64,000 nucleotides of DNA, taken from Dermanyssus gallinae. Lineage: Eukaryota > Arthropoda > Arachnida > Mesostigmata > Dermanyssidae. Position 1 is the stretch's first letter. Each line of letters begins with the position of its first letter. The stretch spans positions 18,104 to 82,103 of the forward strand of contig QVRM01002386.1 in NCBI GenBank assembly GCA_003439945.1. Direction: 5' to 3'. The position numbers were made by a program, and so were the translations under genes. Positions 8,576 through 21,214 of the stretch are shown one piece after another. The notes below the pieces were generated by a model. It did no database searches and had not been told where the DNA came from. It worked only from the letters and a program-made list of their open reading frames with translations.

Positions 8576-10546
8576 ATTTGAGTTTATTTCTGTGGTGCGT
8601 CAAGATCTTTTTGGACAAACAATGATTTCATGCAAAGCGTGATACTACCTTATGTTAGTCTAGTAAGAGCCCAAAATATTATAAATACATATGAAAATAT
8701 ATGCTATTTGCAATTGCAAACACGATACAATGATTTACAGTATTGTATTGTCTCTGGAGGATCTGTCACCGACGCCACCAACGTATGATCTTGATGATGG
8801 TTTACCTAAACTTAAATGTCACTGCATGATCCGCAGTGAATCTGCCGGTGCAGAGTCGATGCAAAAGCCTACAGTCGTCTTTCGTGATTTGTTTTTTTTT
8901 CCGTAAGTGCAAGTGTATCAGAGACGTGATTTGCTTTTATTGCTCTCAAAAATCTGTTGCTATCTTGTTACATGTATTAGCTGTATGTAGGTGCTAGGAC
9001 CAGTGTTACAGTTTTGCCCCTTACGCCACGAAATGAACATAAAGCTCACAGGGACACCGACATGCTTCCTCAGAAGATATAGAGAAGGTGGTGTGCCTCT
9101 GCGATGTTTAGGCCCGGCTAAAACGCTTACTACGACACGGCTGGTGAACGCCGGAATTATCCAGATGTTGACACGACATCAGCTGTTTGGTTTTTTTTGT
9201 ACATTTTGGCAGAAGTCTGCTAAAACAGAGCGCGTCTATGAAATTGCCTAGCTGTGCGCAAATTCAACCGACTTAACTCGAATGACGACACCGACACAGT
9301 CTAGCGTAGCACACGTCTAGCACGTATTATTTTCGCCGCAGATCCATTGTTTCATCAAAAGCTGACCTTCGTTTCAACCTGAACTGCGCTGTTCACGTTG
9401 TGGAAATCCAACACACGCAAAGAAAAGCGTAGTGGTTAAATATTTTATTTGGACAAAGAGCGAACATGTTGGCCTGTGCGTGGCCTGTGAGACCTGGTTG
9501 TGTCTAAAAAATTACGCTATATATAAACGGTGTTTGACAAATAGTCTTTTATCTTCAATGTAATAGAAACCCAAGAGTTGAAATTGATTAGATGATCACA
9601 TATATCATGTGATTTTTGATGAAATCCATTATAGGTAAGGTAGTGCTTTTCGGCTTTTACAAACCGTATACGGAACGCCAATTTTGTTTAGCATTTTTCA
9701 CGTGAATCAGGCAAGAAGACAGGCTCAAATGTCTCGCTGGCTCTGTGGCTTGTGACAGGCACCATCTTGTTGCAACCAAAGTTCACTGGCATCGATTGCG
9801 CCCAAATTTAGCCAACGACAATTAAGTATCAGGCTGCGATAACGCCCTCAATTTACCATGGAGTGCGTAGAAAAAGAGAGTTAAATCAGTTCTTGTGATC
9901 AGAAGCCGCACCAAACTGTTACAGAAGGCACATGTAGCGGCTCTTCGTGAACCACGTAAGGGCGCTCGGCTGCGTAGATGCGACACATTTTTGCTGATTT
10001 ACACTTGCATTCAGATAATAGGTTTTGTGGCAAAATATAATTTTCGCCACAAAGGCGTGTGACTTAGTGGCAAAAAGCTTAGTGACTTGACAACTACGTA
10101 ACGCAGCACCATCACCTTGATACGAAAGTGATGGGCATAAAATGTGCTATTGCGTGAGAGTGGTCTTTCGGACGTACATTTTTGGTCGCAATGGAAAAAT
10201 TTTACGATTTTTCATGAAAAAGCGTTCACGTAAAATATCGACTTTTCATGACTTTCCTTAATCTGGGTATTAGCTTTTTGCTATGCAAGCTAGTGAAGTG
10301 TCTTCCGTTGTGCAGAATTTTCCTCCGAACACGCCGGTCTAATCGGTTCCTTCATGGTTGACTGGTTCTCCCGCAAACAGAGATTTCGCACAACTATGTA
10401 GGAAAAAAAGGCAGAAAAACTACTTTTATAAACTTCACTCTCTCTCCTAAACAAGACGTTTCCACGTCTTCCCTCCATAGGGAAAACTTATTTTCTTGCC
10501 GAGTTCTATCAAACCTCGAAATGCGTGCACAACAATATGAATGACC

Positions 10547-10548
<2 letters not shown>
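8576..10548. other. AT-rich intergenic DNA, nothing recognised
   Basis: About 2 kb without coding homology. The longest open frames (about 60-86 codons) match no family I know. No tRNA-like boxes or long internal repeats were found. Confidence 0.5.

Positions 10549-10629
<81 letters not shown>
10549..10629. repeat. (TA)n microsatellite
   Basis: Eighty bases of alternating TA, broken once by a short GTATATGTATATG variation near 10578. No transposon boundary is apparent around it. Confidence 0.95.
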
Positions 10630-10632
<3 letters not shown>

Positions 10633-11849
10633 TAAAAAAATGCCACTTTTTTGACAAGCTGTACTTTTTATTTATTTAGGTTATTTAGTTGCACATAGAT
10701 TATTGAGGCTGGCTCGATTCGGCTATGGCAAAGAGTCCCTTGTCCGTGGGCAATAAACCAATTTGATGCAGCGTTTCCGCGTTGGATTTCAACCAATATT
10801 CTTTGTGACAAGAACAGACATGCCCTTCTATAGCCGGTTGGCGCAGCGACTCTGAATCCACTTTATTATTTGAACCCATTTTTATCGGGACTCTAACAGC
10901 ATACGCATAAGAAATCCGGAACGTTCTTTCACGCGCTCTGACTTACTGAAGTCAGACTTTTTAAGCTGGTGTATTCGCACAGCACATCTTTGGCTTCAAA
11001 ATAACTCAGATAAAAATCTATGTGGCTGAGGTCGAGCGGTTATGAGGGCCATGGCGCTGAAGAAATGTAGAAAAGAGGATCATCGTCGTAGACCCACCGT
11101 TAAGCTTGCTTTGCTCTATGGAAAAGCGCAGAGTTCTGTTGGATAATGTATACACTGCTGCCGTAATGGGTTTGCGCCCAAGGCTTCACGCAATCATCCA
11201 GTGCCAATTGGCAATAAAGAGAGTCATTCAATTTTGTTCCAGTCGAGATAATAAGAGGGGAGTTCGATCCGAGGCAGTTCGATTCCAGCCCAAACCTTAA
11301 CCGACTCTCCCCCCTAGGTCCAAGTAGCTTTTAATTGGTCTGCATTACGACTGTAATTGTTTCTGAGCCAAACACGTCGTTTTGCCGTGAAACGACGTTT
11401 AACTCGCCACAGACTCACCGATATACACACTAGTAAAAAATATAAGTACAATTTTGGAGGTAGCTCCTCACAACGATCATCAATTTGTTCAGAGTTGGCT
11501 TCACATATACTCGACGTGTATAAATACATACGGACATCTCCATATCAAGTCGTTTTATAGCTGCATACCAAATTATCGTAAACGCATTAATCTTTATGGA
11601 CAGACGATTTCAGAAAGCACCACCATCAGCAGCATGAAACCCCAAAAAGATGAATTTTTATGGGTAGTTCATACTGATTTGCTAGCGTTGAAATCACACA
11701 GAGAGGGGAGTTCTGTCAGAGTCCATGTATTAGCTAAAGCCTGCGTAGGGCGTCAATAACTGGGCCGATGTTCTCATAACTTGCCATTTTCGATGACGTT
11801 ACTAGAGCAATGCTGTTTATCATTTACTTAAATTGATATACATTAATGT

Positions 11850-11850
<1 letters not shown>
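10630..11850. other. Intergenic DNA, nothing recognised
   Basis: No gene or known repeat identified. Open frames of up to about 100 codons around 11454-11759 are unmatched and are probably chance. Confidence 0.5.
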
Positions 11851-12040
<190 letters not shown>

Positions 12041-12281
12041 GTCGTCTACCAATTAGCTGCAGTTCATGTATTTACACGGATATTATGAAACGTTGTAAAT
12101 GCGAAATTTTTATACACATTAGGAATAAGGGCGTTGTTTTGGCACAAAAAATACAAAGATGTATCTAAATGAATGTCACTAGTATGACGAATAACTAGAA
12201 CACGCTCGTTCTTTAACATTTTTAGCGTTTTTAGTCGAGTTGGTGACCGTAAATAGGCAAAAGCCAAATGTAACTTTGTTG

Positions 12282-12794
12282 TGTTACGCTGGTCCGCTCG
12301 GGGGATGTAGACTCAGCCGGACGGCTACTGCGGCACGAGGAACTCAGGAACGATGAATGACAACCCGAAGCATATGGTCTAATGTAAAGCACGACCGAGC
12401 AACGAGTGTGTTTTAGCCATGTTGCTCGGGTATATTTATTGGCTCACGAGATACCGCGGCGTGCTGACACCCAGAAGAGTGTCAGAACCCGCTCTCAAAT
12501 CGGTCGAATTTTACAGTGGTTTGTGTTTGTTTCGTATAGGAATACAGGTTAAGTGACTGTTTGACTTGGACTGCCGATCATAGATCGACCCTCTCCCGAT
12601 GTCGGCCGATGATCGTTTGGACGGCGGAGGACGTTGGAGTTTCGGCGCGAAAGGCTGTGGTTGGTTGAGACATGTCTTGTTCTGTTGAGACATGTATCGG
12701 TCGGTGAACGTTGGACGCTGTGGCCGTTGGACGTGGTCGGTAAGGTTAGATTTGAATTGCGCCTTAGTGCTACACAGTGACTAACTTCGTTACA
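12282..12794 (+). mobile_element. Possible solo LTR of an LTR retrotransposon
   Basis: A 513-bp segment starts TGTTACGCTGG and ends TTCGTTACA, giving the TG...CA ends and a 7-bp inverted terminal match (TGTTACG/CGTTACA) typical of LTRs. A TATA-like GGTATATTTATTGG lies at about 12427, a plausible LTR promoter position. I found no matching 4-6 bp target duplication directly at these ends, no primer-binding site downstream and no second LTR, so this is tentative. The minus-strand open frame inside it (12549-12962) is unmatched and probably not coding. Confidence 0.3.
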
Positions 12795-13837
12795 CTTAAA
12801 CATTATTTCAAGGCAGAGAGCTCCTATTATCATTACGGCACGTGGGGAAGTCATACTGCTCGACGCAACTTCAGTTGAGCATGAGGACAAAATGTTCCTC
12901 GAGGTTTCTTTTAATGTACGTATATTCCTAGAATTTGATGTGGCCATCATGTAATTCAGCAAAGCATTCAGTTGTAGTTAAAAGGGAAGATTACTAGGCC
13001 CTGCACATCCTAGCCTTCCGTTCTACAGAGTATTGATAGCAATACTTTTTATGTGCGCAGTAGGTCCCTTGTCGCGTCGTTATATTAAAAAAGTGTGAAG
13101 ATGGCACCTCCACAAGATCCCTAATTACCTTCATAACCTCCATACGGTATATCTATAGAGGGCATGTTTTGTCATAGCATCGCATATAAAAAGTGGCACA
13201 AATAGAGCAATATAACCTAACGGAACGGAGCCAACGGCTAGTGTTGCAATATCCCAGGAAAATCTTCGAGTCTATCTAAAAGGTGGCAAACATTCTGTTC
13301 GGCTTGCTTTGTTTCTACTTATCGTCCGGCCAGCCTAGGTTCGCTAAGGCTCAGCCAACAAACATCACGCTACAGACCGAAAAAGCTGTTGCGTAGGTAG
13401 CCCTTAGCCCAGGTAGCCATATCGGGCAAACGCAGCCCCGAAAATTCTCCCGCCAGTATCATGACGTATCATCTATCTGGGCATCACACAAGCCTTTCGC
13501 TTACTACTAATGTTTCCGTTATGATCGGTACTGCTGCTGCTACATATAAACAAAACGTGCTCTCTTAGCTGATTAGCACGAGATAAAGAAACAGCAATGG
13601 CAATGGGGTGTGAACTAGTGATTGTAGGACACGGCCAGCCAAACATCATAACCCGAGACCCAGCGCAAGGGATGGCCGACAGACAAGACATCGACGCACA
13701 CATCAAACAATAATAGGCCACAACCACCACCGAGTGGGTATCTCAGTGAGTGCCTCCCTTGACGCGCACCAGGAGAAAAACAGAGGAATAGAGCGAGCTG
13801 AGTTCCTTACTTACACTTCCTTAGAGAGCAAGTTGGC
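12795..13837. other. Intergenic DNA, nothing recognised
   Basis: No gene, RNA or repeat family recognised. Base composition rises in GC towards the repeat-rich island that follows. Confidence 0.45.
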
Positions 13838-15620
13838 TTGCCCCTTTTGGACCTGTTTCCCCTGTCGGCAGTTGGCGCAACAACGGCGCCACTGACCGAC
13901 AACGAACAAGCTTTAGCAGCAAACATGACTGTATGCCGCTGTAGCAGCAGCAGCAGCAGGAGCGGAGAAATGCTTTTGTATCTCATATACGTCCGTCGTT
14001 TCCATCACCGACAACGAAAGATCCGCCTGTCTATGGGCCTTGCTTGGCGATAGCAGCCGTTGTTGTTGCTGTTGCTGTTGTTGCCGGTGTTGTTATTATT
14101 TTTGCTGCTGCTGCTGCTGTTGCTGCGGCGACTGTCGATGCTACGCCGCACCGTTTTTCTGCAGGATCTGGATAAGCGGACAGCCGTAGCTTGACACTGG
14201 AGCTAGTCGTTTTCGTTGTTGTAGTTGTTTTTGTTATTATTGTTGTTGTTGTTGTTGTTATTTCTGTGGTGATGGTGATGCCCTTCGTGGTGCATCTTCG
14301 TGCAGACATTTTCGTGTTGTTGGCGGTAAACAAGTGGACGCTGCCGCTAAGCGGGCACCGACGAACAGAGGAAAGGAAAAGTGTACTACTGCAGAGCCAC
14401 ACAGCTATCGCTCGGTCGTCGTCGGCTTGGCGGACGTGGCCGCTGCAACTGCTTCCACCGGCGACGGGCCGGCAAACCTTTGGGTACGATTATCTTCCGT
14501 TGTTGCTGCTTTTGTTGATGTTGCGGCTGTTGCTGTTAGCGTTATTGTTCGTCGGCGCTCGACGGGCGGTCGAAGCAAAGAGCTTCAGCAGCAGCAGCAG
14601 TAGTAGCACCTACCTACGCCAACTGCAGGACAAATGGCTAGGACGTAGAGTAGGCCGTACGCGCGGACCTAGGACGGCGGATTCGGCCAGGACCGAGAAG
14701 CGAGGAGCGAAAACTAACCACCCTCGACAGTGATATTGGCACACCTCTCCTCTCATACGTAGTGAGTGGTGGTGGTGGTGGTGGTGGTAGTGGTGGAAGT
14801 TGTCATGACTGGATCAGATCATAGAGTTGGCTACCTTCCACGTACACATGCCTACCACATTGCGAGCCAGGAGCTCTGGTATTGTGTCTCTACGTATATG
14901 ATGGATGAGCGTGTCTCTTTTGTCGATGTCTGTGTGTGTGTGTGTGATGCAAGCGTGACATTTGTTAGACCTGTGTACGTGGGTGTGTATTTGTATTCGG
15001 CGCTGAGTTGATTCCGGCCAGCGGCAGGTGGGTGGGTAGCCGGCCACCAGCAGAGGAAGTGGGTTAGCGTACAAAAGCGAGAAATAGAACGAGAACAAAA
15101 CAAATAAGGGGAAAGAGCCTGCGAGAAGGACAGAATGAATGCGCGAAGGAAAGAAACGGTGAAAGGGGAATAGTGACAAGTACACATACTTCCTGGCGAT
15201 GGGAAGAGTTCTCTCTCTCTCTCTATATTCTCCTCGGGCGTACTCTACGCATTGCCGTATATCTAATATACGTAATAGCGGCAGGGCAAAGAACGACAAT
15301 GACTACATGTTAATGATGGTGATGATAATGTCGACGCTCTCCGCCTGTACGAGCAGCGAAAAACGATATAGAAAGGGCGAAGGAGAAAGAAGGACGATGA
15401 CTCGCACAACAAGCGACAGCAAAACCTCATAGCGGAAAAGAGCTCATTAGAGAGAGAGAGAGAGAGATAGGGTGCGATGTAGCCATAAAGAGATAGTAGC
15501 CAGAGAGAAAGAGAGAGTCTTTAAGATGGCGGCGCAGGTGCAAGAGCGCAATCTATGCGCTACTAGTATGCTAGAATTGAACCCAACTCTGAGCCGGTGT
15601 AGATAGCATAAGTCGCTGCG
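13838..15620. repeat. GC-richer island packed with simple repeats
   Basis: The segment contains CAG runs (about 13942-13962 and 14586-14602), long TTG/CTG/GTT tracts (about 14050-14125 and 14205-14265), a GGT run (14768-14795), TG repeats (14932-14946), CT repeats (15211-15226) and GA repeats (15449-15468). Poly-amino-acid open frames of up to 180 codons result from stop-free triplet repeats and change character between frames. It could be a promoter or non-coding first exon of an undetected gene, but no splice structure or conserved peptide supports that. Confidence 0.6.
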
Positions 15621-16390
15621 CGACGCTAGCAACCTCTACACTTTAGGGACCATCATTGCCACTTAGCTCAAACAACATCGAGTTATGCGAACAAATCGAC
15701 GACTTCGCAAAGAAGATTTTCGGCAAAGGTAGCTTAACACTAGAATCAGCTGACCACCGAACTAACCAATAGACTTTTACAACGGTACAGAATATCTGAA
15801 TGTGAAAGTCACAGTAAAAACAAAAAGATAAAAAAAATAATGAACACAATTGCAAGGCTGAGCTTGAGAACTTATGACAGCCTAATTAAAATGTCTACCA
15901 CGAAACGTCATAGTCCTTAGTCGCTTCAATCCAACAGCTAGGGAGAACTTATTTAGCGAATACAACCATATGTTTTTTAACGATAATCTTTGAAGCAGGC
16001 CTCACTGGAACGCCCTTCCCCCACGACAAAGTGTTTCTTAAAGTGAACTTCATAACCGAAGGGACGTGGACAACCAAAAGGTTCAAACACAAACGTAGAA
16101 ATGGTTTGACGGTTTTAACCGTGACGACAAATCTACACAAGCCATGGCTGCTGCCTTTGGGGAGAACAACGCTGAATCCAGTGATAAACCATCATGACTG
16201 GGTGGATCCTTTCACAAACCTCCTGACGAAGACACTGCATTCTACCAAATCAAGATCCTCATAGTTTTACCTTGATTAAATCGTTTTATTTAATTTTGTG
16301 GTTACAGTGGAGATCCTCATTATATTTATTTGAGTAACACCCGGGCTGGGTAAATGTGCTTAAGTTGCATCAGACTGTCTCGCAACAACC
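15621..16390. other. Intergenic DNA, nothing recognised
   Basis: Short open frames on both strands (about 60-77 codons) have no recognisable family. It leads into the 3' side of the decayed minus-strand retroelement. Confidence 0.45.
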
Positions 16391-16499
16391 ACCAATCTTG
16401 CGTTTTGCTAGTTCTGCTATAAACCGAACCGCTTGACTTACCGCGGAGTGACATCTATCACATGGGCAGTCTAACCAGAAGTACGGAAAACAGCAGTGG

Positions 16500-18885
16500 A
16501 CTCAGTCTATCGCTCTGCGCGATACCTTTGATTTACTACTATTTCATTCCTTAGTGCTATGTCAGAAGCCCTGTTTAAATCCACCAACACAACATTTAGG
16601 CAACCCTTTGGCCTGAACAGCGTATCCCAGATTTCTCCGATCAACTCTCCGAGTGCTGAGTAAGTTGATATTCCTTTCCTAAATTCGTGCTGTTCTTCCG
16701 GACTTACCCCCTCCATCAAAAAAATATCCCAATGTCTCTTTGCTATTGTTCCTAAAAATATCTTGTACGGGCAACTTTTTATTGCAATTTTCCTTCAAAC
16801 CTCTGGTTCAATGTCTACACCCTATCCTTTGGTAATGACTATTAACGGCGCTCTCCTCCAGGCCTGTGGAATTTCTTCAGTGTTTAGGCGTTCAATAGAG
16901 GTTGCCAGCATGACGCGAGAACTAGAGTATCTTTTGTGTGTTTGATGTGATAACTTATATCCATGCGTTTTTCTCTGTGGTGCTCTGTCGATTGCTTCTA
17001 TCACTTCCCCGTCTCTCGTCTGATCCCAGGATCATTCATATTCTAGCAGCGCCTTTGGGGCCCGGCCAATATCCTCCCTAAATGTTCGATTAGCCTGCCC
17101 GTCTCTACTGAACATTGCCTCTTCCCCTTTCGCCTCAGCCATGTAGGTGGTCGATCTTTAGCCTTCTTTATCTTTCTTTCCTTTGAAGAGTATTTTATTT
17201 TAGTTTTATACGAAAGATCTAATATGTAGATATATACAAAACTTGGACCAGACTGTCGACGCAAAGTTACAGTTAGATATGCAAAAGAACACACTTTTAT
17301 ATCTTTCTTTCCCAGTACCTTTGCTTTTCTTTCTTATACGATGTCTTAACTATCCGTTTAACCAACAAAGCCAACGGCCGCATAACCTCTCTTACGTACG
17401 AACGGCTCTTACGTATTCCCGCGTCAACCTATTGGCCTGCTTGACTACCCGACACCGCTCATTAAACCAAGATCTTTTGCTTCTCTTCTAAACTTACCAA
17501 GCCTACCAAGCTGCATTCGTACCAATCTATCTGAATTGCCTGTGACACCGAGTGTACCCTGTTAAGTCCTTGTAATAGGATAGGTCCTTTTTAAGCCTTC
17601 CCTCTTTCTTCGCTTCTAAATATCTCCCCTAATTTCCATCCAGTTGTCCGGTATATGTTTTCTGAGTCCCGCACTTTCCTGCAAGGGATTCCTGCCCTAC
17701 AAATTGTATGTCCCTGTTGTCCATATCTGTTGCAAACAGGTCAATAACTGACAACCCGGCAGAGGCATTTATATGTAAACATATTTGCCATGTTAACTAC
17801 CCAGCAGCCGATCTTATCCAGTAAGTCTAGCAAGGCCAAGATTCTTTCCGAATCAGTCCTGTCTAATCTCGCATTAAAATCCCCTCCTATGATCATTAGA
17901 GACTTTTTCGGTAACGCTTCTATCCCCAACAAGAGGCGTTCAATTACCGCTTCTGTTAACCAGTACACATGGGTGGCCACTATTTCTAGTTTACATGACG
18001 TTACTGCAATTAGATTTTCTGCTACTATTTACATGCTCGTTTCTCCCACCGTTGGTCTAACGAAAACTGATCCTCCCCGCTTGGACTACCCGGACTCTCT
18101 CTTTATGACGCTTGTGCACTGTACCCGTAGAATTCCCTTATATCAAATTGCTATCGCGCCCGAGTCTTCGTCAAAATGACAACGTCTACCGTTTTGTAAA
18201 CGCCGTAGCCGAGTAGATTCACCACTGCCTTCTGTTAGATAAGCTGGTTCTCGCATGCGAGGGGCCAGTTTACTGTTGTCTTCAGATGTCAGGTCGACTT
18301 TGAATATGCAGATGTCGTTGCACCCAGAATGCTTGGGGTAACTTCTTGAATGTTCCTAGCCACCGTTTGCGCGATGATAGCTTTTAACATCGGCATAATC
18401 GTTGAAATCACCTGATTTACTATATCCTTCACTCTCAGCAGCGGTACGTGCTGCCCACTAAAATTATTTATCATCCTCTCATATCGGGCACTTGTTACTG
18501 CTGGATTCTGTGGTGGCTCGAGTCTTTGAGGTTTGGATGTCGAGTCATTGATTGTTAACCCATTCTTTACTACAATGCGAAAACCAGGTGCGCCTTAAGA
18601 TGTTGCTAGACGGCTGTATGTGGCCCACAAATGTGCACGGTATACCAACGGGGCATCCAAGCGCTCCCCAATGGTATGTTGGGACGATTTTTGTAATCTT
18701 TCCATGCGCTTTAGTTTATGTGGACGTGAGCCCCAGGCGGCTTCTTGGCAATGATTCCTCAAGTGCTCCGTAGAGCCGCACTTTCTGCATCTCAGTTTGC
18801 AGTTGGCCGCAAAATTACTCATGCCGTAACACCTAAAACATTGCATGGGTTGCCGACATAAAACGACTCCGTGCCGTTTCAACCC
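16500..18885 (-). pseudogene. Decayed APE-type non-LTR retrotransposon (gag knuckles, endonuclease, RT)
   Basis: Pieces occur in the correct order on the minus strand. First, at 18885-18595, a gag-like segment has CFRCYGMSNFAANC and CRKCGSTEHLRNHC, two zinc knuckles; the first has lost its histidine. Next, at about 17980-17741, LMIIGGDFNARLDRTDSERILALL is the GDFN motif region of an APE-type endonuclease. Then, at 17004-16822, IPQAWRRAPLIVITKG matches the RT lead-in. Finally, at 16719-16507, EEQHEFRKGISTYSALGELI and VVLVDLNRASD match RT finger and motif A. Stops and frameshifts separate the parts and motif C is not seen. The combination fits the Jockey/I/R1 range. This lineage is distinct from the RLE-bearing element at 3560-8562. 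Confidence 0.78.
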
Positions 18886-19560
18886 AAACCGAACCTCAGC
18901 TGGTAAATATCACTTAACTCTCCAATGCGATTAACGGTAGAAGTGGGGATGTTAGTAGAGACGAAGTTAGCAACTTTGACGATTTATTATTACTAGTTGA
19001 TTTGTTATTCTTATAAGAAAAATAAATGTTTTAAATTATAATTTCAAAATAAAATATCAAAATTTATTTTAAATTACCACACCATAAATAATAAAAACAT
19101 TATTATTTATAGTGCGGTAATGATTGTGTGGTGATGTTGAAGACGCGAAGGAGTGATAAAGCCACGGAGGTAGTGGCAAAAGGTAAGACGATGCCGGTTG
19201 AGACAAAAGGTGCTGATGACTGGTAGACACTGCCTCTAATTAATTAGTCTCAATGCACACTATGGACTTTCAAGCAAGTTGAATCGAATAGAATTAAAGA
19301 TGTTCTTTTCACTGATGCTTAAGGATTACTTTCTAAGCCAAATTGTAAATTTAGCGATACATTTCAAGAGCCACACACGGACACGTCCGCACCGTTTGAG
19401 AACAGCTTAATTACAACTATGATACGAGAGTCTCCAACTACAACGAGATCCTCTTCATGAGAACTTTTCAGACGTTAGTGAAAACGAAGTTGTTTACACA
19501 AGCGTGTGGAGCAGTGGAGGGAAGCAGAGAGGGAAACCAGTGGAGAACATGGTTTCTCAC
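18886..19560. other. AT-rich spacer with a small hairpin
   Basis: This lies between two retroelement remnants and is very AT-rich around 18970-19120. A 22-bp inverted repeat is present at 19073-19121. No coding homology. Confidence 0.5.
19073..19121. repeat. AT-rich hairpin
   Basis: Arms at 19073-19094 and 19100-19121 are complementary with about three mismatches and enclose a 5-base loop. The ends read ATTACC / GGTAAT. Function unknown; it could be a remnant of a foldback element. Confidence 0.55.
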
Positions 19561-19648
19561 AGGGACGGTCTATTTACACATCATACATCATATTTATTCA
19601 CCATAGTTATTGGTAGTAGGATTGAATCGATACACATGATTCACGAAA

Positions 19649-20797
19649 CTATAACAAAATCTCGTTCACACGCGCCTGTAATGAATATGAGTCAATTGCC
19701 AGGCATGTTAGAACGTGATAGCGACATATGTTGCACTCACCACAAAACTTACACACACATTCATTTATATCATAACAATCACCCTTGAGGCACATATAGT
19801 GGTGATAACCGTGCCATGTTACCCTGCACAATAATGACCGGTTACCTTGAAAGGCTCGTTTCCACTTCTCTGAGCAAAAGGCAGGCCTATCTGTATAATT
19901 ACACATAGCAAAGTTTACATTTCGATCCTCTCTGAATGTTCTGTACATTTCAAGTGTATTTGTACTGATCGGTAACTTGTCTAGCACTATATCTTCTACC
20001 AGAGTGCGTTCTCCGCATAGTTCTAATGCCAGGGTAGCTAACGCGTTCTTAGGTAATCCTAGTACACGTTTCGCAAAACACGCCTTTACACGGTCCAAAT
20101 TTTTGAGATCATGTAGTGTTAGGTGCGGCGCAATTACTGGAAGACAGTACTGGAGTATTGGGCTAATTTTCATCCTGAATATTTTCATTGCTGTGTCAAG
20201 ATCTACATCTCGAATGTCTCCGAGTAGCACAATTGCGGCCATGGCCTTTGCTCGCAGTTCCTCGATGTGTCTAGTAAAAGTCAATCGCGGCGTCAGGGTG
20301 ACGCCGAGATACGAGAAATGGTTGACCAGCTCAATGCAAGTACCGTTGATCTTGACGCGATGGTCGGCATTGGCATATGAGCCGCCGTGGCTGAAGCGAA
20401 GGATCTTAGTTTTAGAAATATTAATTGTCAGTCGGTTTTCCGCACACCATTTTGAGGTTTTATTTAAATAGAATCGTACGTGATCCCGGGATTTGGCTAA
20501 AATTACGAGGTCGTCCGCGTAAAAGGCATGCGGTGCTTTCATTGTGCGCAATAGGTCTGTTAAGCCAGAGATGTACAGTATAAAAAGAAATGGACTTGCA
20601 GAGTCGCCCTGCGCTACTCCAGTCTTTTGTGTAACAGGCTCGTCTACATAGTGATTTCCGTTTTTAATGGTTATAATATTGTGGCTCAGCATGTCTCGGC
20701 TTAAATTGAATAGTTGGCCCTTAATATTGAACCTCTCTCGAAGAGTTTCAAGAAGGCGGTCTATTTGCGACGCCGTTTCATCTGCCCTAAGCAACAT
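19649..20797 (-). pseudogene. 5'-truncated non-LTR reverse transcriptase with C-terminal CCHC (382 codons open)
   Basis: The open frame begins just before RT motif B (GVAQGDSASPFLFILYISGL), has motif C as FYADDLVILAK (YADD at 93-96), then the primer-grip region (ENRLTINISKTKI), FSYLGVTLTPRLTF and a thumb. It ends with a cysteine/histidine cluster CVCKFCGECNICRYHVLTC (about residues 345-365). RT fingers and motif A are missing upstream, where T-rich non-coding sequence begins near 20841, so the copy is 5'-truncated although its remaining frame is unbroken. A decayed relative on the opposite strand at 21215-21895 keeps the same C-terminal cluster, which supports its being a real domain. Clade not assigned. 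Confidence 0.85.
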
Positions 20798-21214
20798 TAG
20801 TCATATTGTCACTCTAAAAACGAAATGACATATGCTGTTTTAATTGTTTTTTTTTAAACCGCATTTGATTGTCTCGCCAGGCAGCATCTACTCACCACAC
20901 CGCGCTCAAGGTTCGGTATAAAAAAAAGCAATTTTTAACACTTTACATGCAATTTAGCATACAATGTCATAACAATATAAAAATTGCAACCACTACATAC
21001 AAGAACCAATAGCTAAAACAATCGGAATGGTCCAGGAGGATTTAGCTAGCACTTTCCATTTTAATTTTACATAACTAGACTTACGGATCGGCTAGAAGAC
21101 TTCGGAAATCACCTGTATTTTGCTCTATTGAGACAACAAAATTGTGTAAAGAAAACAAGCTTATAATGAAAAAAAATATGGAAGAAACATAAATCTGAAA
21201 ATTTACTGAATAAA
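20798..21214. other. Spacer between two divergent RT copies
   Basis: AT-rich sequence with short T and A runs and no coding homology. It separates two copies of the same RT family that point away from each other. Confidence 0.5.

Noticed and set aside
12549..12962. 137-codon minus-strand open frame
   Set aside because: It crosses the end of the possible LTR and has no recognisable domain. Considered chance.
14191..14733. 180-codon plus-strand open frame with hydrophobic Val/Ile runs
   Set aside because: It is produced by GTT/TTG repeats without stops; neighbouring frames are equally open and nothing is recognisable.
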